A stretch of 56,750 bases of DNA from Candidatus Abzuiibacterium crystallinum (GTDB lineage: Bacteria; Omnitrophota; Omnitrophia; Omnitrophales; Abzuiibacteriaceae), in the NCBI GenBank assembly GCA_002787155.1, contig PCVY01000040.1, positions 15,586 through 72,335 of the forward strand, read 5' to 3'. Every line of letters begins with the position of its first letter. Positions within the stretch are counted from its first letter, which is position 1. Positions 42,651 to 52,500 of this stretch are shown one piece after another. A model generated the notes under the pieces. That model had not been told where the DNA came from. It worked only from the letters and a program-made list of their open reading frames with translations, and did not search any database. A program made the position numbers and the translations under genes.

Positions 42651-45600
42651 TCATGAATTGGCAGGGTCATAGTTAAGATGAGGAGACAACCATTTCTCAA
42701 TCTCACGAATATCCAGCCCTTTGCGTTTGGCATAATCTGCCACTTGGTCTTTGGCAATTTTACCCAGTGCAAAGTATTTGGCTTGAGGGTGCGCAAAGTA
42801 AAGACCGCTCACAGATGCCGCCGGCCACATGGCGCAAGATTCTGTCAGTCGAATACCGGTATTTTTTTCAACTTGCAGCAAATCAAAAATCGTTTGTTTT
42901 TCCGTGTGATCGGGACAAGCCGGATAACCCGGTGCCGGACGGATACCGCGATATTTCTCACCAACGAGATCTTCATGAGTCAGGGATTCGTTATGAGCAT
43001 AGCCCCAATACTGTTTTCGAACCTGGAGGTGTAAATATTCCGCAAAAGCTTCCGCTAAACGGTCGGCTAACGCTTTGGCCATGATGCTATGGTAATCATC
43101 GTGCTCCTTTTCAAACTTTTTCGTCAACTCATCCATACGAATGCCTGCCGTCACGGCAAAAGCACCGAGATAATCGTTCACGCCTGTTTTTTTAGGCGCT
43201 ACAAAATCAGCCAAAGCCAGATATGGTCCGCCTTCCTTTTTTTCAAGCTGCTGCCTCAGCGTATGAAAAATACTTAATGGCTTTTGACGGGTGTTATCGG
43301 CATAAATTTCAATATCATCGTCCGTACTATTAGCCGGATATAAACCCAAAACACCGTGTGCGGTCAGTAACTTATTGTGCGTAATTTTTTTAAGCAATGC
43401 TTGGGCATCATCGAAAAGTTTCTTAGCCTCAACGCCAACTTTTTTATCACTTAAAATAGCCGGAAATTTGCCATGTAATTCCCATGTTTGAAAAAAAGGC
43501 GTCCAATCAATGTACTTCGCAAGTGTCGCAAGTGACATATTCTTCAATACTTTAAACCCAAAAAAAGCAGGTTTCTTAATGTCTGCCTGCCGCCAATCAA
43601 AAAACGACCGTCCCTGTCTGGCTTGATTGAGGGAAACATAACGTGCGGTTGATAGTTTTCCCAAATGCTCTTCGCGAATTTGGCCATATAAGTCTCTTTT
43701 TTCGCTCATATATTTTTGCGCAATCGTCGGTGTGAGAACGCTATTGGAAACACTCACACTACGGGAAGCATCAAGCACATGAATGGTAAAACCGCTATAA
43801 GCCGGTGCAATTTTGACAGCCGTGTGCTTCGTCGAAGTGGTGGCCCCTCCGATAAATAACGGAATCTTAAAACCTTGTCGTTCCATTTCGCGCGCCACAT
43901 GCACCATTTCATCAAGCGAAGGCGTAATGAGGCCGCTCAGTCCGATAATGCTGACGTTTTTTTCTTTTGCGGTTTCCAGAATCTTTTCACAGGGCGTCAT
44001 AACACCCAAATCAATAATTTCGTAATTATTGCAGGCCAAGACCACGCCCACGATGTTTTTACCAATATCGTGAACATCGCCTTTCACGGTCGCTAAAAGA
44101 ATACGGCCGGCCGTTTTGGCGCCCGATTCAGTTTTTTCCTTCTCCATAAAAGGCGTAAGATACGCCACGGCTTTTTTCATCACCCGGGCGCTTTTGACCA
44201 CTTGCGGCAAAAACATTTTCCCGGATCCGAACAAATCACCCACCACATTCATGCCGTCCATGAGCGGTTTTTCAATGATCTCCAGCGGCCGGGAATATTT
44301 TTGGCGCGCTTCTTCCACATCAGCTTCAATGTAATCCGTAACGCCATGAACCAGGGCATGAATTAAACGGTCTTCTACCGTTCCTTGGCGCCAAATTTGA
44401 TCTTTGACGGTTGTTTTTGATTCTTTGCGGGCTGTTTCGGCAAACTTCAACAACTTCTCAGTTGCATCCGGTTTGCGGTCAAGCACGACGTCTTCGACCA
44501 GCGCTAAAACATCTTTTGGAATATCATCATAAACTGTCATGAGACCTGCGTTCACGATACCCATGTCCATGCCGGCGCGAATCGCATGATAGAGAAAAAC
44601 AGAGTGCATGGCTTCGCGCACACTATTGATCCCTCTAAATGAAAAAGAAATATTGCTCACCCCGCCGCTGACATGGCAATAAGGAAAAGTTTTCTTGATT
44701 TCTCTGGCGGCCTCTATAAATTCAACCGCATAATGGTTATGCTCATCCATACCGGTGGCAATGGTCAGGATGTTGGGATCAAAAATAATATCTTCAGGCG
44801 GAAAACCGGCTTTTTGAGTCAGAAGCTCATAAGAACGTTTGCAAATCTGAAATTTCCGATCAGCGCTCACGGCTTGACCTTCTTCATCAAATGCCATGAC
44901 AACAACAGCCGCCCCGTATTGACGCGCTTGCCTCGCATGCGATAAAAAGACCTCTTCTCCCTCTTTTAGACTGATGGAATTAACAATTCCCTTTCCCTGA
45001 ATGCATTTTAACCCGGCTTCAATCACACTCCATTTGGAAGAATCAATCATGACAGGAACCCTGGCAATATCGGGCTCAGAAGCCACCAAGTTCAAGAACT
45101 TGGTCATGGCTTGTTCTGAATCCAATAGCCCTTCATCTAAATTGATGTCGATGACCTGTGCGCCGTTTTCGACCTGTTGCTTTGCAATGGCTAGCGCTCC
45201 TTCGTAATCACCCGAGAGAATCAATTTGGAAAACTTAGGCGAACCCGTGATATTGGTACGCTCACCCACATTAATAAAATTAAGATCCGGTGTGATCGTG
45301 AGCGGTTCTAACCCGCTTAATCGTGTCAGATGATCTTGCTTGGGCGGAATGCGCACGCGGCCTTTTTGGGCAATTTCGGCAATTTTTTTAATGTGCGCCG
45401 GGGTAGTCCCGCAACATCCGCCGATGATATTGACAAATTGATGGTCAATAAAATCTTGAATGATTATCCCCATGCTTTCGGGGGTTTCATCGTACTCGCC
45501 GAACTGATTGGGCAAACCCGCGTTGGGATGCGCGCTGGTAAAAACAGGTGCGATGCGTGAAAGTTCCTCGGTGTACGGGCGTAATTCCTTAGCACCCAAG

Positions 45601-46331
45601 GCACAATTGAGTCCAACAGACAAAAGTTTGACGTGTGAAATCGAATTCCAGAAAGCTTCGAGCGTTTGCCCCGAAAGCGTGCGGCCGCTCGCATCTGTGA
45701 TGGTGCCTGAAACCATGACGGGCAACTCTTTGCCGGTTTGACGAAAGAAATCCTGAATGGCAAACAAAGCCGCTTTGCAATTAAGCGTGTCAAAAACGGT
45801 TTCAACCAATAGAATATCCGCGCCGCCGTCTACCAAACCTTTGACTTGCTCCTGATAAGCTTTGACCAATTCATCAAAAGTGACAGCCCGAAAACCAGGA
45901 TCGTTCACATGAGGCGAGATCGATGCCGTTCGGTTGGTCGGACCGATCGCGCCTGCGACAAACCGCGGTTTGGCGGGTGTTTTTTGGCTAAACTCATTCG
46001 CCGCCTGCTTGGCTAACTTGGCAGCCGCTAAATTAAGATCATAAACGTGTGACTCCATTTGATAATCTGCCATCGCCACACGAGTTGAATTAAACGTATT
46101 GGTTTCAATGATATCAGCACCCGCTTCGAGATAAGCCCGATGAATATCAAGAATGATTTTCGGCTGCGTCATGGAGAGCAGATCGTTATTCCCCTTCAAA
46201 CTGGCAGGGTGATCCTTAAACTGCTTACCGCGGTAACCGGCTTCATCTAACCGGTAACTTTGGATCATGGTGCCCATGGCACCGTCCAAGACGAGGACCC
46301 GTTCTTTCAGTATCTGTTCAAGTGATTTCAT
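42651..46331 (-). CDS. metH: Cobalamin-dependent methionine synthase
   Basis: 1,226 residues, full length. Transfers methyl from methyltetrahydrofolate to homocysteine via cobalamin. The homocysteine domain (about 1-325) has the zinc ligands Cys243 (GLNCALGA) and Cys306/Cys307 (GGCCGTTP). The folate domain (about 345-620) starts [16 protein letters not shown]. The cobalamin module has the B12-ligating His754 in GDVHDIGKN. The C-terminal activation domain binds S-adenosylmethionine ([12 protein letters not shown] near the end). No cobalamin or SAM riboswitch is recognisable in the 86 bases upstream. It is upstream of cdaA on the same strand. Confidence 0.97.
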   Translation of the reverse strand: MKSLEQILKERVLVLDGAMGTMIQSYRLDEAGYRGKQFKDHPASLKGNNDLLSMTQPKIILDIHRAYLEAGADIIETNTFNSTRVAMADYQMESHVYDLNLAAAKLAKQAANEFSQKTPAKPRFVAGAIGPTNRTASISPHVNDPGFRAVTFDELVKAYQEQVKGLVDGGADILLVETVFDTLNCKAALFAIQDFFRQTGKELPVMVSGTITDASGRTLSGQTLEAFWNSISHVKLLSVGLNCALGAKELRPYTEELSRIAPVFTSAHPNAGLPNQFGEYDETPESMGIIIQDFIDHQFVNIIGGCCGTTPAHIKKIAEIAQKGRVRIPPKQDHLTRLSGLEPLTITPDLNFINVGERTNITGSPKFSKLILSGDYEGALAIAKQQVENGAQVIDINLDEGLLDSEQAMTKFLNLVASEPDIARVPVMIDSSKWSVIEAGLKCIQGKGIVNSISLKEGEEVFLSHARQARQYGAAVVVMAFDEEGQAVSADRKFQICKRSYELLTQKAGFPPEDIIFDPNILTIATGMDEHNHYAVEFIEAAREIKKTFPYCHVSGGVSNISFSFRGINSVREAMHSVFLYHAIRAGMDMGIVNAGLMTVYDDIPKDVLALVEDVVLDRKPDATEKLLKFAETARKESKTTVKDQIWRQGTVEDRLIHALVHGVTDYIEADVEEARQKYSRPLEIIEKPLMDGMNVVGDLFGSGKMFLPQVVKSARVMKKAVAYLTPFMEKEKTESGAKTAGRILLATVKGDVHDIGKNIVGVVLACNNYEIIDLGVMTPCEKILETAKEKNVSIIGLSGLITPSLDEMVHVAREMERQGFKIPLFIGGATTSTKHTAVKIAPAYSGFTIHVLDASRSVSVSNSVLTPTIAQKYMSEKRDLYGQIREEHLGKLSTARYVSLNQARQGRSFFDWRQADIKKPAFFGFKVLKNMSLATLAKYIDWTPFFQTWELHGKFPAILSDKKVGVEAKKLFDDAQALLKKITHNKLLTAHGVLGLYPANSTDDDIEIYADNTRQKPLSIFHTLRQQLEKKEGGPYLALADFVAPKKTGVNDYLGAFAVTAGIRMDELTKKFEKEHDDYHSIMAKALADRLAEAFAEYLHLQVRKQYWGYAHNESLTHEDLVGEKYRGIRPAPGYPACPDHTEKQTIFDLLQVEKNTGIRLTESCAMWPAASVSGLYFAHPQAKYFALGKIAKDQVADYAKRKGLDIREIEKWLSPHLNYDPANS

Positions 46332-46379
46332 AGGGGCGTATTGTACCAGACTCCAAGCACAATAGAAAGACAGCGAGAG

Positions 46380-46402
46380 CCGGTTTTGACTAACAAAACC
46401 GG
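46380..46402 (-). terminator. Hairpin terminator after the DUF481 gene
   Basis: CCGGTTTTG (46380-46388) and CAAAACCGG (46394-46402) are perfect 9-bp arms around ACTAA. On the minus strand it follows the DUF481 stop by 15 bases and precedes metH. The downstream side is pyrimidine-rich rather than a clean U-run. Confidence 0.6.
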
Positions 46403-46417
46403 ATCACTTTTAAGGGA

Positions 46418-47332
46418 TTAATAGGTATAAACGAGAGAAGAAACCAAGCTAAGATCGTTTTTCTTAACCTCTTCACCGGGGTCTGAATTGTAATGATTAA
46501 TTAAACTGAAACGAAGTTTCAGTTGATCGGTAATGGGGTTGTCAAACTTGGTCTCGGATTTAAAGCGGAATTCACCGCCTGAGAGTGTGGGATACAAAAA
46601 CAGATCTTCACTGACCGAAGAATTCCAAAAAAGTTTCTTTTCGATGAACAAATGAGGCGTCACAGTCAAATCCGTTCTTTCTTTGGTATCATCATGAAAT
46701 GCCGTGTAGGTAAGACCAGCCCCTATTTCAGTCATGAATTTAAAATCGTCCGAATCCGAAAACCAATAACCCAGACCTGTTGTCGGAATTACACGCGCAT
46801 CAATATTGGCGAAACGGTCATGATCACCCTCTGTTTTGAAAAAATGGAACCATTTCTTTGTCTGACCGAAACTATACGCATAACGAATCATGCCATGATG
46901 TTTTTGCGAATTCATTTTGCGGTCTTCTTCCGAATAGTAAGTATCTCCCTGCAAATCAAATTCATTCTTATCTGTTTTACGCTTTAATTTAAAAGCTCCC
47001 TTCAATTCTGTATTATTCACATTGCCTCGCTCACGGTTAAAGCCTGTTTCTAATTCACCGGACCATTTTTTTGCTTTTTTGGCAGCAGCTTCTGCTTCGG
47101 CTTTCTTAATATCCGCATCTGTGATGACATGATCCACCAATGATTTCGGTATATTGATTACCCCCATGCCCGGCGTCTGTAACTGATAGGTTTTTGCGTC
47201 TGTATTGACAATTGACCCTGTTAATCGATCTTCGTTGGTTAGAAAAACTTGATCAGCCAAACCCAAAGGCATCAGCACAATCATGGCTGCCAAAAAATAA
47301 AGGGCATTCATTTTCATTTTTAAATTCATCAC
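46418..47332 (-). CDS. DUF481-family outer-membrane beta-barrel protein
   Basis: 304 residues. A signal sequence (about 1-26, ending GLA) is followed by a short beta-rich region (DRLTGSIVNTDAKTYQLQTP), an Ala/Lys-rich helix (about 75-90), and then paired amphipathic beta strands (ELETGFNRERGNVNNTELKG onward). The barrel ends in an aromatic C-terminus (VSSLVYTY), the usual outer-membrane assembly signal. This matches DUF481 salt-stress/outer-membrane proteins. Function unknown. It diverges from the beta-barrel gene at 47646. Confidence 0.85.
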   Translation of the reverse strand: MMNLKMKMNALYFLAAMIVLMPLGLADQVFLTNEDRLTGSIVNTDAKTYQLQTPGMGVINIPKSLVDHVITDADIKKAEAEAAAKKAKKWSGELETGFNRERGNVNNTELKGAFKLKRKTDKNEFDLQGDTYYSEEDRKMNSQKHHGMIRYAYSFGQTKKWFHFFKTEGDHDRFANIDARVIPTTGLGYWFSDSDDFKFMTEIGAGLTYTAFHDDTKERTDLTVTPHLFIEKKLFWNSSVSEDLFLYPTLSGGEFRFKSETKFDNPITDQLKLRFSLINHYNSDPGEEVKKNDLSLVSSLVYTY

Positions 47333-47645
47333 AAGGCCTTTCGTTAAAGGTAATCTGTTGATTGTAAAATCGATACTCGGATTTTGTTATGTTTATTTAA
47401 GCAGGCACGAAAACCACGATCAATTGACATATTTGTTGATAAGTCCAACAATCTTGTCATTAGTAAACTGCAGAATTAAAAAGCATTTTATCACGGAATA
47501 ATAAAATAACCTAATCATCCGAATATTTAAGCCAAAAATATATTTTGGCATGGTGTTTGATTACGTTAGCAATCAATGATAAGCGATCAGGAGCGCACAT
47601 TGAACATTGTAAAGACTACAAGAAAGAAGAGGGAGATAATTCATT
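47333..47645. other. AT-rich divergent promoter region
   Basis: These 313 bases separate two divergent outer-membrane protein genes. TTGACA at 47424-47429 could be a -35 box but has no matching -10 at 17 bases. GCCAAAA (47531-47537) and TTTTGGC (47543-47549) form a small palindrome that could be an operator. GAGGGAG upstream of 47646 is the ribosome-binding site. No ORF or RNA gene seen. Confidence 0.5.
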
Positions 47646-48470
47646 ATGAGTAAGATAAAGTTTATTCCGGCTCTATTATTGAGCCTGTTCATATTAACGT
47701 CCAACGCTCCTGCGTTCGAAGCGGGTGACCAAACCATCGATCTGGATCTCGGCAACACCTATGTAACTAAGTATGTTTTTCGCGGCGTTGACACTTTTAA
47801 CGATCAAGGCGGCATGCAGCCTTATGTCACACTCACTTTTCACCCTTTTGATACCAATATGGCTTTTGGCTATTGGGGGTCTTTTGCGTTGAAAAGCGGC
47901 TTTGAAGATCTAGATGAAGAAGATTTTTGGTTCAGTATGGATAAAGACTTCGGCATTTTCAATTTTGGATGGGGTTATACTTATTATGACTTTTTCAATA
48001 ATTCAAGTGACGGCGACATTAATGAATTTCAGTTTTACGGCTCAATCTCCGAAATTCCGCTGCCGGAAGGCACGGATTTGCCTTTGGTAGGCAATAAGAT
48101 TCCATTAAGTTTGGGCTACAAAGCCGCTTATGCATTTGGCAATAAAAGTCCCGATAAAGGCGGCATTGATAACGGCTGGTATCAGGAAGTAAACGCAGGC
48201 ATTGAAATTCCGATACCCGGCTCCGAGAAAATACCTTATCAAAGCGAAGGTATGGCTCTTAGCTATAATCATGTATTTGGTTTCTACGACGGCCAATTGA
48301 ATTTTAACGCCGGATTTCACTATTGGACTCAAAGCATTTCAACTTCCATTGCTTTACCGGGCAATGTTTCCATTACGCCGAGTTTAAATTATCAGGTAAC
48401 TGACGGATCCAGTGACATCAATCCGGAAGATGAGTTTTATTTTATGTTGGATTTTGCAGTTTCATTTTGA
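47646..48470 (+). CDS. Outer-membrane beta-barrel protein (TorF-like)
   Basis: 274 residues with a signal peptide (about 1-23, cut near APA). The mature start DLGNTYVTKYVFRGV resembles the family of periplasmic/outer-membrane proteins with a 'VSKYVFRG' start. The rest alternates aromatic and polar residues in amphipathic beta strands and ends in FAVSF with a terminal Phe, the outer-membrane insertion signal. Function unknown; a small porin or barrel is likely. Followed by a strong terminator. Confidence 0.8.
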   Translation: MSKIKFIPALLLSLFILTSNAPAFEAGDQTIDLDLGNTYVTKYVFRGVDTFNDQGGMQPYVTLTFHPFDTNMAFGYWGSFALKSGFEDLDEEDFWFSMDKDFGIFNFGWGYTYYDFFNNSSDGDINEFQFYGSISEIPLPEGTDLPLVGNKIPLSLGYKAAYAFGNKSPDKGGIDNGWYQEVNAGIEIPIPGSEKIPYQSEGMALSYNHVFGFYDGQLNFNAGFHYWTQSISTSIALPGNVSITPSLNYQVTDGSSDINPEDEFYFMLDFAVSF

Positions 48471-48777
48471 CCCCAAAGACCTCTTCCGCCCTGTATTTTC
48501 AACACAAAAAGACGCTGTGATAAGTAACCACAGCGTCTTTTTCCCCCTCAAACGCTGACTTCTTTTAAAAGTTCAATAACTCCAAGTCTTTATTCTGTCA
48601 GTACTTTCACTTTCTTTAAAAGTAAATTTATGACTTTATTTTAAATTAATTTTTTCTTGAAAAATTTGAAATATGTGCATGGGCATGCTACATTTGAAGC
48701 AGGATCGCCTCAGAGAAAAAAGTTTCTGTCCAGAATTGAAGTAATTTAACAGGCTTTTAAAACCATAGGCGGGCCGT
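48471..48777. other. Intergenic region: terminator plus AT-rich leader
   Basis: Apart from the terminator at 48506-48542 this spacer is AT-rich with no recognisable ORF, RNA gene or repeat. The likely promoter of the REC-PAS-PAS gene is in 48600-48770, but I cannot fix its boxes. The ribosome-binding site before 48778 is weak. Confidence 0.5.
48506..48542. terminator. Rho-independent terminator of the beta-barrel gene
   Basis: AAAAAGACGCTGTG (48506-48519) and CACAGCGTCTTTTT (48529-48542) form a 14-bp perfect stem with a 9-base loop and a T-run at the end. Confidence 0.93.
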
Positions 48778-49905
48778 ATGAACCATGTTGAAGATCACAT
48801 TCATGTTTTGCTGATTGAAGATAGACCCGAAGACGTTGAGTTTACCAGCGTCATCCTTTCCCTAGTCAAACACATTAAATTTACCATCGAATGGGCGCCC
48901 TGCTTAGAAGACGGTTTTCGGCTGATGTCGGATCCTACCAAACATTTCGATGTGATCTTGCTTGATTTAAATTTACCTGAAAGCAAAGGAATCGACACCT
49001 TATCACGGGTAATGAGTCATATGCCCCAAGCCCCCGTAGTTGTTCTGACGGGCCTGGATGATGAGAAAATTGCTTTGGAAGCCCTTCACAAGGGCGCGCA
49101 AGATTATTTAATCAAAGGGGATGCGAATGGTAAAACGCTCCCCCGCATCATGCGCTATGCCATTGAGCGCAAACGGTACGGCGATCTCTTACGTGCCAGT
49201 GAAGACCGATTTAAACGCTTTCTGGAAACTGCGGCTGTTTCGGTCGTGTGCTTATCCTCGTCTCACCGCATTTTAGAGTTTAATCATGAAGCTGAAACGA
49301 TTTTCCGGACACACAAAGAAGACGTGTTGGGACGCGACTTTTCAAAGTTATTTGTGCCCAGCGAAGAACAGAGCCGCTTTTCGGAAGGGATCGAACAAGT
49401 GATGTCCGGAAATTTAATCACCCACAGACGAACCACGGTTCATGATTCAGACGGTAATGAACGAATTTTGTCATGCAATTTGAGCCGCATGGTAACGGTT
49501 GAAGGTAGACCGATCGGTGCTTTGGTGTGTAGTCACGATGTCACCGATGACGCCCGCTTAAACGAAAAAATCGTCATCAAAGACAAGCTGTATCGTCTTT
49601 TGGTCCAACACACACCAAACACGGCGGTCTTCGTCATCAACCGGGATGGGCAATTTACCACCGTAGAAGGTAATGCGTTTAAAACTTTCGCCGTCACGCC
49701 TAGTTTTTTTGAAGGCAAATCCGTTTTTGATTTTCTGACTCTGAAACAACGCGCAAAAGTGGAAACATTGCTTGCCAATGCTTTTAAGGGAACTGAAGAA
49801 ACGTTTGAGGAGTGCTTACAGGGCCGGAACTACTTGGTGCACTTACTTCCCATTCCCAATGGCAAAAACCAAATCCCTTTTGTGATGGCTATTGCACGGG
49901 ATTAG
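48778..49905 (+). CDS. Response regulator with two PAS domains (REC-PAS-PAS)
   Basis: 375 residues. The receiver domain (about 6-130) has the acidic pair in LLIEDRPED, the phospho-acceptor Asp in VILLDLNLPESKG, Thr in VVLTGLDD and Lys in YLIKGD. Two PAS-type sensor domains follow (about 140-260, with RILEFNHEAETIF, and about 270-372). There is no kinase, GGDEF, EAL or DNA-binding output domain before the stop. It may pass signals by protein contact or be the truncated relative of a hybrid kinase. It is a single gene with its own promoter region. Confidence 0.85.
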   Translation: MNHVEDHIHVLLIEDRPEDVEFTSVILSLVKHIKFTIEWAPCLEDGFRLMSDPTKHFDVILLDLNLPESKGIDTLSRVMSHMPQAPVVVLTGLDDEKIALEALHKGAQDYLIKGDANGKTLPRIMRYAIERKRYGDLLRASEDRFKRFLETAAVSVVCLSSSHRILEFNHEAETIFRTHKEDVLGRDFSKLFVPSEEQSRFSEGIEQVMSGNLITHRRTTVHDSDGNERILSCNLSRMVTVEGRPIGALVCSHDVTDDARLNEKIVIKDKLYRLLVQHTPNTAVFVINRDGQFTTVEGNAFKTFAVTPSFFEGKSVFDFLTLKQRAKVETLLANAFKGTEETFEECLQGRNYLVHLLPIPNGKNQIPFVMAIARD

Positions 49906-49976
49906 ATGATGAATTGGACAGCATCGTCTAAGACATAAGAAGTGAGCTCTGAGGCAGGTTGCCCGTGCAATAGCTC

Positions 49977-50981
49977 TCACCCCTGCGAACCATTTAAAAC
50001 TTGTTGAATGGTTTTTAACATCTGATCATGCAACAAGCCATTGGTTGCAAGAATGCCTGTGTTTTTTAATAACTTTTTACCGCACGAAAAATCAAGATGC
50101 TTACCATCTAAATCGGTAATCTTGCCTCCCGCTTCTTCAACAATCAGAGCACCGGACGCTTGATCCCATATATTTTCCCTGTAATCACGGTGGTCGGGTG
50201 CGGGGACGCGCATTAAAATATCGGCTTCTCCTGACGCCACCAAGGCATATTTGGCCAAGCTATCCATCCCGATCGGTTTTTGCTTCATTCCCAACGAGCG
50301 CATCATTCGATCGGTTTTAAGGTGATCCGTGTGCTTACCCTCATAAGAACGCACCAAAACACCCTCTTCAATCGAAGAACGCTCTGAAGCATGCAAACGT
50401 TCCCATTCTTTAACAAATTGGATTTGATTCACCCAAGCACCTTCTTTTTTAACGGCAAATATCAGAGAGCCGGGACCTTCATAATCAAAGTGACGCCCCT
50501 TTGCAATGGTGGGACATCCCAAAGCTGCGACAGTTACTTCTCCGTCTTCAATGAGTGCCAGAGCAACGGCATAATGGCCCCCTCTTAAAAACCCGCGTGT
50601 GCCGTCAATCGGATCTAATGTCCAAAACCGCTTGCATGGCTCGCCTTGGCCATGATCAATCCATTGATAAACATCTTTCGCGGCAATGTCGCCAAAAGCG
50701 GGCTTAAGAAAACGGATCACGTCGGCCAAAACGGTTTCCGATGCTTTTTGCTTTAATAAAGCCGCACTTTCTTCACCTACCAGCGGAACATCGGGAAAAG
50801 TTTTGTGCAGCCGCTCTGAAATCAAAGCTTGGACGGCAAAATCGGCGACAGTAACAGGCGTTCGGTCGTGTTTGGCAACGGAAGCATGGCCAATATGGCG
50901 TTGGACCTGTTGAGCAAGCAACGCCCCTTGGCGGACGGCTTGAATAGCGAAGACAACTTCGGGTTTTTCGAAAACAGACAT
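49977..50981 (-). CDS. 3'(2'),5'-bisphosphate nucleotidase-like inositol-phosphatase family enzyme
   Basis: 334 residues from the ATG at 50981 (a TTG three codons upstream is less likely). Motifs of the Li+-sensitive FIG superfamily: PVTVADFAVQALI near the start, the metal-binding GEES, DPIDGTRGFLRGGHYAVAL, and the C-terminal WDQASGALIVEEAGGKITD. The GTRGF sequence and length resemble the Hal2/MET22 3'-phosphoadenosine-5'-phosphate phosphatases rather than plain inositol monophosphatase. It would clear pAp from sulfate assimilation and RNA turnover. It stands alone between plus- and minus-strand genes. Confidence 0.87.
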   Translation of the reverse strand: MSVFEKPEVVFAIQAVRQGALLAQQVQRHIGHASVAKHDRTPVTVADFAVQALISERLHKTFPDVPLVGEESAALLKQKASETVLADVIRFLKPAFGDIAAKDVYQWIDHGQGEPCKRFWTLDPIDGTRGFLRGGHYAVALALIEDGEVTVAALGCPTIAKGRHFDYEGPGSLIFAVKKEGAWVNQIQFVKEWERLHASERSSIEEGVLVRSYEGKHTDHLKTDRMMRSLGMKQKPIGMDSLAKYALVASGEADILMRVPAPDHRDYRENIWDQASGALIVEEAGGKITDLDGKHLDFSCGKKLLKNTGILATNGLLHDQMLKTIQQVLNGSQG

Positions 50982-51112
50982 CGTGCGCAATCAATGAATG
51001 TTATTTCAAGAAAATCTTAACGTTTATTTTTACCGTATTACCGATTGATTCGTGATGACAGGATTTCAATAAAACCGGAATCCGTTCACCAAAATTAAAA
51101 AGTGAGTCATCA

Positions 51113-51673
51113 TCATGGTTCGACAGGGCGAAAATAATGTTCCCTATAATAGCGCAATTCATCGATAGATTCCCGTATATCCATCAACGCTCTATGCGCA
51201 TTTCCCTTTTGCGGCTTGTTTTTATCAGGCGGATACCAACGATTGACCAGTACTTTGATGCTGCTGACATCAACCAACCGGTAATGCAAGAATTCATTCA
51301 GCGTGGGCATGTATTTAATGATAAATCGTCGGTCGTGATGAACCGCATTTCCGCACAAAGTGGTATCACCCGCCACACAATACTGCTTCACAAATTCTAA
51401 AGTTCTTCGTTCAGCTTCAGCCAGAGAAATTTTAGACGCTTTGATCGAATCCACCAAACCTGATTTTTCGTGCTGCTTTTGGCTCCAAGGGTCCATGTGA
51501 TTTAAGATTTTGGTGCTTTGATGAATCACCAAATCAGGCCCTTCGGCAATGATGTTGAGATGAGCGTCGGTGACAATGGAGGCAATTTCAAGAATATGGT
51601 CCTTGTCGGGATTAAGTCCCGTCATTTCAAGGTCAATCCAAAGTAAATTTGAAGCTTGTTTTAAGTCAGTCAT
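51113..51673 (-). CDS. orn: Oligoribonuclease
   Basis: About 186 residues from the ATG at 51673 (a GTG two codons upstream is possible). A DEDDh 3'-5' exonuclease that degrades 2-5 nt RNAs and pGpG from c-di-GMP breakdown. Motifs: NLLWIDLEMTGLNP (Exo I), LCGNAVHHDRRFI (Exo II) and HRALMDIRESIDELRYYREHY (Exo III with the catalytic His). It starts about 95 bases downstream of the Trm112-like gene on the same strand. With a diguanylate cyclase and NrnA-like DHH protein also present, two routes for dinucleotide removal are encoded. Confidence 0.95.
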   Translation of the reverse strand: MTDLKQASNLLWIDLEMTGLNPDKDHILEIASIVTDAHLNIIAEGPDLVIHQSTKILNHMDPWSQKQHEKSGLVDSIKASKISLAEAERRTLEFVKQYCVAGDTTLCGNAVHHDRRFIIKYMPTLNEFLHYRLVDVSSIKVLVNRWYPPDKNKPQKGNAHRALMDIRESIDELRYYREHYFRPVEP

Positions 51674-51767
51674 GGCCACTAATAGATTATGAAACTGCGG
51701 GTTTTTGTCGGCGGTTAAAAAATTAAGTCAGTTAGAAAGAACGCTTGCCAGTACTTGCTCTGACCGC

Positions 51768-52025
51768 TTAAATTCCCTTGAGCGGAATAGCTTCCTCAAT
51801 CAATAGGACAGGGATATCGTTTCGAATAGGGTACAAATACTGCCGATCGCGCCGCCTGACCAAACCACCGTCAATCGGCTGCGTTACTTTTTGGCGGCCT
51901 CGGTTTTCAATGTTACCTTGCTGGATTTGCTGATTAATTTTCTGAATGAGATCTGAGGAGGCCATTTCCAAGGGTTCTTTACTTTCCGGACAAGCTAAAA
52001 TCTTTAACAATGCTGCGTCAATCAC
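51768..52025 (-). CDS. Trm112/UPF0434-like small protein
   Basis: 85 residues. The start LLKILACPESKEPL and the end YLYPIRNDIPVLLIEEAIPL match the YcaR/UPF0434-Trm112 group, small partner proteins of methyltransferases. Only one Cys of the usual zinc site is obvious, so metal binding is doubtful. The start overlaps the DksA-like gene stop by four bases, so translation is coupled. Confidence 0.8.
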   Translation of the reverse strand: MIDAALLKILACPESKEPLEMASSDLIQKINQQIQQGNIENRGRQKVTQPIDGGLVRRRDRQYLYPIRNDIPVLLIEEAIPLKGI

Positions 52026-52441
52026 CCGCGGCTCCCGGGATTATTCTTCTCTTCTTCCTGCTGTGCCTTGAGGCTGTAACGTGCAAATGGCATCGCTTTC
52101 AGACGAGCCTTGGAAATGGGTATCTCGTATTTCTCGCACAAGCCGTAAGTTCCATCTTCGATTTTCTTGAGCGCATGGTCGATTTCATATAACAGGTCTT
52201 GTTCACTAGACGCAATGCCTAAACGAAATTCCGTATCGAAGCTGTCGGTTGCCATATCGGCCATGTGAAAGCTGTAACCGGAAAGATCGCCGGAGCCGTC
52301 TTTTTGGCTCTTGTTTAACGAATCTTCCTCGATGTGCTGGAGACCGGTTCGAATTCTCTCACGTAAAGTAAGCAAAAGACCCTTATAGTATTCAAGATCT
52401 TTCGCTGAAAATCTCTGTTTGGTTTTCTTAGGTCTTGGCAT
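52022..52441 (-). CDS. DksA/TraR-like protein lacking zinc-finger cysteines
   Basis: 139 residues. The coiled-coil N-terminal part and the C-terminal segment DGTYGLCEKYEIPISKARLKA-MPFARYSLKAQ follow the DksA family pattern. Of the four expected zinc cysteines only Cys102 remains; the others are Tyr105, Ser123 and Ala126. Two acidic residues at the coiled-coil tip region (around 65-70, ATDSFDTEF) could still act in the RNA polymerase secondary channel. Zinc-free, single-Cys DksA relatives are known, so it may be functional. It is coupled to the Trm112-like gene. Confidence 0.85.
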   Translation of the reverse strand: MPRPKKTKQRFSAKDLEYYKGLLLTLRERIRTGLQHIEEDSLNKSQKDGSGDLSGYSFHMADMATDSFDTEFRLGIASSEQDLLYEIDHALKKIEDGTYGLCEKYEIPISKARLKAMPFARYSLKAQQEEEKNNPGSRG

Positions 52442-52500
52442 ATTGACTAACCCCTTCCTTCCTAAAATATTAGCACAAAAAAACGCATAATGGCTACGAC

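Noticed and set aside
46332..46417. Possible cobalamin or SAM riboswitch upstream of metH.
   Set aside because: The spacer is only 86 bases, is occupied by the terminator hairpin of the upstream gene, and shows no B12-box or SAM-riboswitch core.
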